From positions 62,001 to 126,000 of the forward strand of contig NZ_LGCM01000038.1 of NCBI RefSeq assembly GCF_001306035.1: DNA of 64,000 bases, given 5' to 3'. This document shows positions 61,876-64,000 of the stretch, piece by piece. How positions within the stretch are numbered: the stretch's first letter is position 1; each line of letters begins with the position of its first letter. Under the pieces are notes generated by a model. That model worked only from the letters and a program-made list of their open reading frames with translations. It was not told where the DNA came from and did no database searches. Made by a program: the position numbers and the translations under genes. This DNA comes from Levilinea saccharolytica (GTDB lineage: Bacteria > Chloroflexota > Anaerolineae > Anaerolineales > Anaerolineaceae).

Positions 61876-61880
61876 ACCCC

Positions 61881-64000
61881 ATGTACGTGCGCGTGTGCGT
61901 TCTACTTCCCCAAATGAGCGGCGAGTATGATTATCACCTGTCTGCCGAGTTGGAAGGGCTGGTGCGCGTCGGCTGCCTGGTGGTGGTGCCTTTTGGCCGC
62001 CGCATGGTGCAGGCGGTGGTCTTATCCCTGTTGGAGAAGCCCTCGGTGGCCGAAACCAAACCGGTTTCTCATTTGGTGGATCCCTTACCGGCGGTCACGG
62101 CGGCGCAGATGGCGCTGGCGCAGCGCATGGCGTATCAATATCTGACCCCGCTGTCGGTGTGCATTCAATGGATTCTGCCGGCGGGGCTATCTCAAAACGC
62201 GGATACCGCTTACCGCCTGAATCCGCACCCGCCGGTGGACGACCACCCGCTTTCACCGCTGCAAGAGCGGCTGGTTCGCCATCTGGTGCTGCATGAGGGC
62301 GAACAGCGCGGGCGGCAGCTGGAATCTTCCTTCTCACGTACGGGATGGCGCACGGCGATAGCGGCCTTGGTGAAGCGCGGGCGGGTTTTGGCCCAGCCGG
62401 TGCTGCCGCCGCCGCAGGCCCGACCCAAGCAGGCGCGCTTTGCCGAGTTGGCGGTGGAGGATGAGGCCTTGCCCGCGGATGGAAGCGCCTTGGGGCGCGG
62501 CGCGGTGGGGGAACGGCGCCTGGCGATCTTAAATTTTCTCAAAAACGAGGGCCAGCCGGTTCAGGCTGCCTGGCTGTACGCTGTTTCGGGCGGCAACCTG
62601 GCTGATTTGCAGCGCCTGGAGGCACAGGGTTGGATCCATCTGGTGGAAAAAGAGGTGATGCGCGACCCTTTGGAGGCCGCCCAGGCGGGCATTTCACAGC
62701 CAAAGGCGCTGACCGCCCAGCAGCAGGCCGTCTGGCAGCCGCTGCAGGCGGCGCTGCGCGCGGCGGCGCAAGAGGGGCGCACCCCGCCGCCGTTTGTGCT
62801 GCACGGGGTGACCGGCTCCGGCAAGACGGAGGTGTATCTGTACGCGGTGGCGGAATGTCTGCGGCTGGGGAGGCAGGCGATTGTGATGGTTCCCGAAATT
62901 GCCCTCACGCCGCAGACTGTGCAGCGCTTCCTATCGCGTTTTCCGCAGCAGGTGGGCATTTTGCATTCGCGCCTATCGGTGGGCGAGCGCTACGATACCT
63001 GGCGGCGGGCGCGGGCGGGGCAGCTTTCGGTCATTGTCGGCCCGCGCAGCGCCTTGTTTGCGCCCCTGCCGGATGTGGGCTTGATTGTGGTGGATGAATG
63101 CCATGAGGACAGCTATTACCAGGCCGAAAGCCCGCCCTATTATCACACTGTGGAGGCGGCGCAGTTTTACGCTCAGGCCGCCCGCGCGGTGGTGGTATTG
63201 GGCAGCGCTACGCCGGATGTGGCTATGTTGTATCAGGCCCAAAAATCGGGCTGGCCGGTGCTGGCGCTGACAGAGCGCATCCACGACCAGGAAGACGCGG
63301 CAGCCCCGCTGTCTTTGCCGCCGGTGGACATTGTGGACATGCGCTCGGAGCTTAAACACGGCAACCGTTCCATTTTCTCACAGGCCTTGCAGCAGGCGCT
63401 GGCGCACACCCTGGAGGCCGGGGAGCAGGCGATTTTGTACCTCAATCGGCGCGGGGCAGCCACTTACGTATTCTGCCGGGACTGCGGCCATGTGCTGCGC
63501 TGTCCGCGCTGCGACCTGCCCCTGACTTACCATTTGGGCAGCGGCGGTTTGCACTGCCACACCTGCAATTACCGCCGCCGTCTGCCGTCCCAATGCCCGC
63601 AGTGCGGCAGCCCCAATATTCGCCATTACGGCTCCGGCACCGAGCGGGTGGAGGCGGAGGTGAACGCGCTCTTTCCGCAGGCGCGCACTTTGCGCTGGGA
63701 CGCAGAAACGGCCCGGGGTAAGCAGGGCCACCAGACTCTGATGGAAAAATTTTCCGCGCACCAGGCGGATATTCTGATCGGTACGCAAATGCTGGCCAAG
63801 GGGCTGGACCTACCGTTGGTGACGCTGGTGGGGGTAGTTTTGGCGGATGTGGGCCTGAGTTTCCCGGATTACCGCGCGGGGGAACGGGCCTTTCAATTGC
63901 TGACGCAGGTGGCTGGCCGTGCGGGCCGCAGCCATTTGGGCGGCAGGGTGATTTTTCAGACCTTTATGCCGGAGCACTATGTCATTCAGGCCGCGGCCGG
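61881..64000 (+). CDS. priA: primosomal replication restart helicase PriA, 3'-partial
   Basis: At least 706 residues, open at the window end. The N-terminal part (VRVCVLLPQMSGEYDYHLSAEL) is the DNA-binding region. The helicase core follows with Walker A HGVTGSGKTEVY, DECHEDSYYQ (where most have DEEHD), and GSATPDV. Zinc ligands are CRDCGHVLRCPRCD and CHTCNY then CPQCGS. The end has TQMLAKGLDLPLVTLV and QVAGRAGRSHLGG. It restarts stalled replication forks. ATG at 61881 has no clear ribosome site; an ATG at 61914 is possible but would remove the first strand. Confidence 0.9.
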   Translation, partial: MYVRVCVLLPQMSGEYDYHLSAELEGLVRVGCLVVVPFGRRMVQAVVLSLLEKPSVAETKPVSHLVDPLPAVTAAQMALAQRMAYQYLTPLSVCIQWILPAGLSQNADTAYRLNPHPPVDDHPLSPLQERLVRHLVLHEGEQRGRQLESSFSRTGWRTAIAALVKRGRVLAQPVLPPPQARPKQARFAELAVEDEALPADGSALGRGAVGERRLAILNFLKNEGQPVQAAWLYAVSGGNLADLQRLEAQGWIHLVEKEVMRDPLEAAQAGISQPKALTAQQQAVWQPLQAALRAAAQEGRTPPPFVLHGVTGSGKTEVYLYAVAECLRLGRQAIVMVPEIALTPQTVQRFLSRFPQQVGILHSRLSVGERYDTWRRARAGQLSVIVGPRSALFAPLPDVGLIVVDECHEDSYYQAESPPYYHTVEAAQFYAQAARAVVVLGSATPDVAMLYQAQKSGWPVLALTERIHDQEDAAAPLSLPPVDIVDMRSELKHGNRSIFSQALQQALAHTLEAGEQAILYLNRRGAATYVFCRDCGHVLRCPRCDLPLTYHLGSGGLHCHTCNYRRRLPSQCPQCGSPNIRHYGSGTERVEAEVNALFPQARTLRWDAETARGKQGHQTLMEKFSAHQADILIGTQMLAKGLDLPLVTLVGVVLADVGLSFPDYRAGERAFQLLTQVAGRAGRSHLGGRVIFQTFMPEHYVIQAAA

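Overview
The window is a GC-rich, densely packed bacterial chromosome segment. I see no phage, plasmid, insertion sequence or CRISPR array. The gene set fits a Chloroflexota bacterium, probably Anaerolineae-like. The signs are a HerA/NurA operon, many lipoproteins with Thr/Pro-rich linkers after the lipobox, GatCAB, a solo response regulator with a roadblock-like domain, and a large secreted protein with plant-type leucine-rich repeats. This placement is inference from gene style; there is no rRNA to confirm it.

Layout. (1) 1-8734, + strand: a seven-gene, nearly gapless operon for purine/nucleoside breakdown. It has two tandem adenine deaminase-like genes (the first broken by a frameshift and internal loss), a PfkB sugar kinase, a single nucleoside-type ABC permease, an SAH/MTA-deaminase-like amidohydrolase, a uroporphyrinogen-decarboxylase-family protein and a glutamine-amidotransferase-like protein. 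A strong terminator closes it. (2) 8924-13344: peptide ABC binding lipoprotein, a lone oligopeptide ABC ATPase with a near-consensus promoter, and a response regulator with a roadblock-like domain. (3) 13444-17447: tRNA-Gln(UUG), then glmU, a CorC/CNNM protein, cdd and recO. (4) 17518-20040: isochorismatase-family hydrolase with a consensus promoter and twin operators, an orphan beta-class DNA methyltransferase, and a dimethylargininase. (5) 20281-26192: secreted subtilase, a methyltransferase-glycosyltransferase fusion, xseA-xseB and a DUF212 membrane protein. (6) 26269-39220, - strand: LRR surface protein, the nurA-barrel-herA operon, a lipoprotein trypsin-like protease, a lipoprotein sharing that protease's C-terminal domain, a small Cys/His protein, a sugar dehydrogenase-like lipoprotein and a DUF1232 protein. 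(7) 39292-50009, - strand: a MacB/FtsX-type ABC system with an ATPase-cNMP-domain fusion, an operon of two GT-C-like membrane proteins plus a small membrane protein and a CYTH enzyme, then threonine synthase and a CheY-like regulator. (8) 50262-55731, + strand: Thr/Pro-rich anchored protein, gatC-gatA-(double DUF4870)-gatB and a GNAT protein. (9) 55718-64000: map, a HIT protein, a probably leaderless N-formylglutamate-amidohydrolase-like gene, a lipoprotein, a PPOX enzyme, a Memo-family protein, a second CorC/CNNM protein, and priA running off the window end.

Most promising for follow-up: the nurA-barrel-herA operon with tandem 11-bp repeats on its promoter, the twin GTGTA-N5-TACAC operators at a consensus promoter, the purine-type operon with its unexplained URO-D and amidotransferase-like partners, the cNMP-domain ABC ATPase, and the plant-type LRR protein. 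None of these is proven novel from sequence alone.
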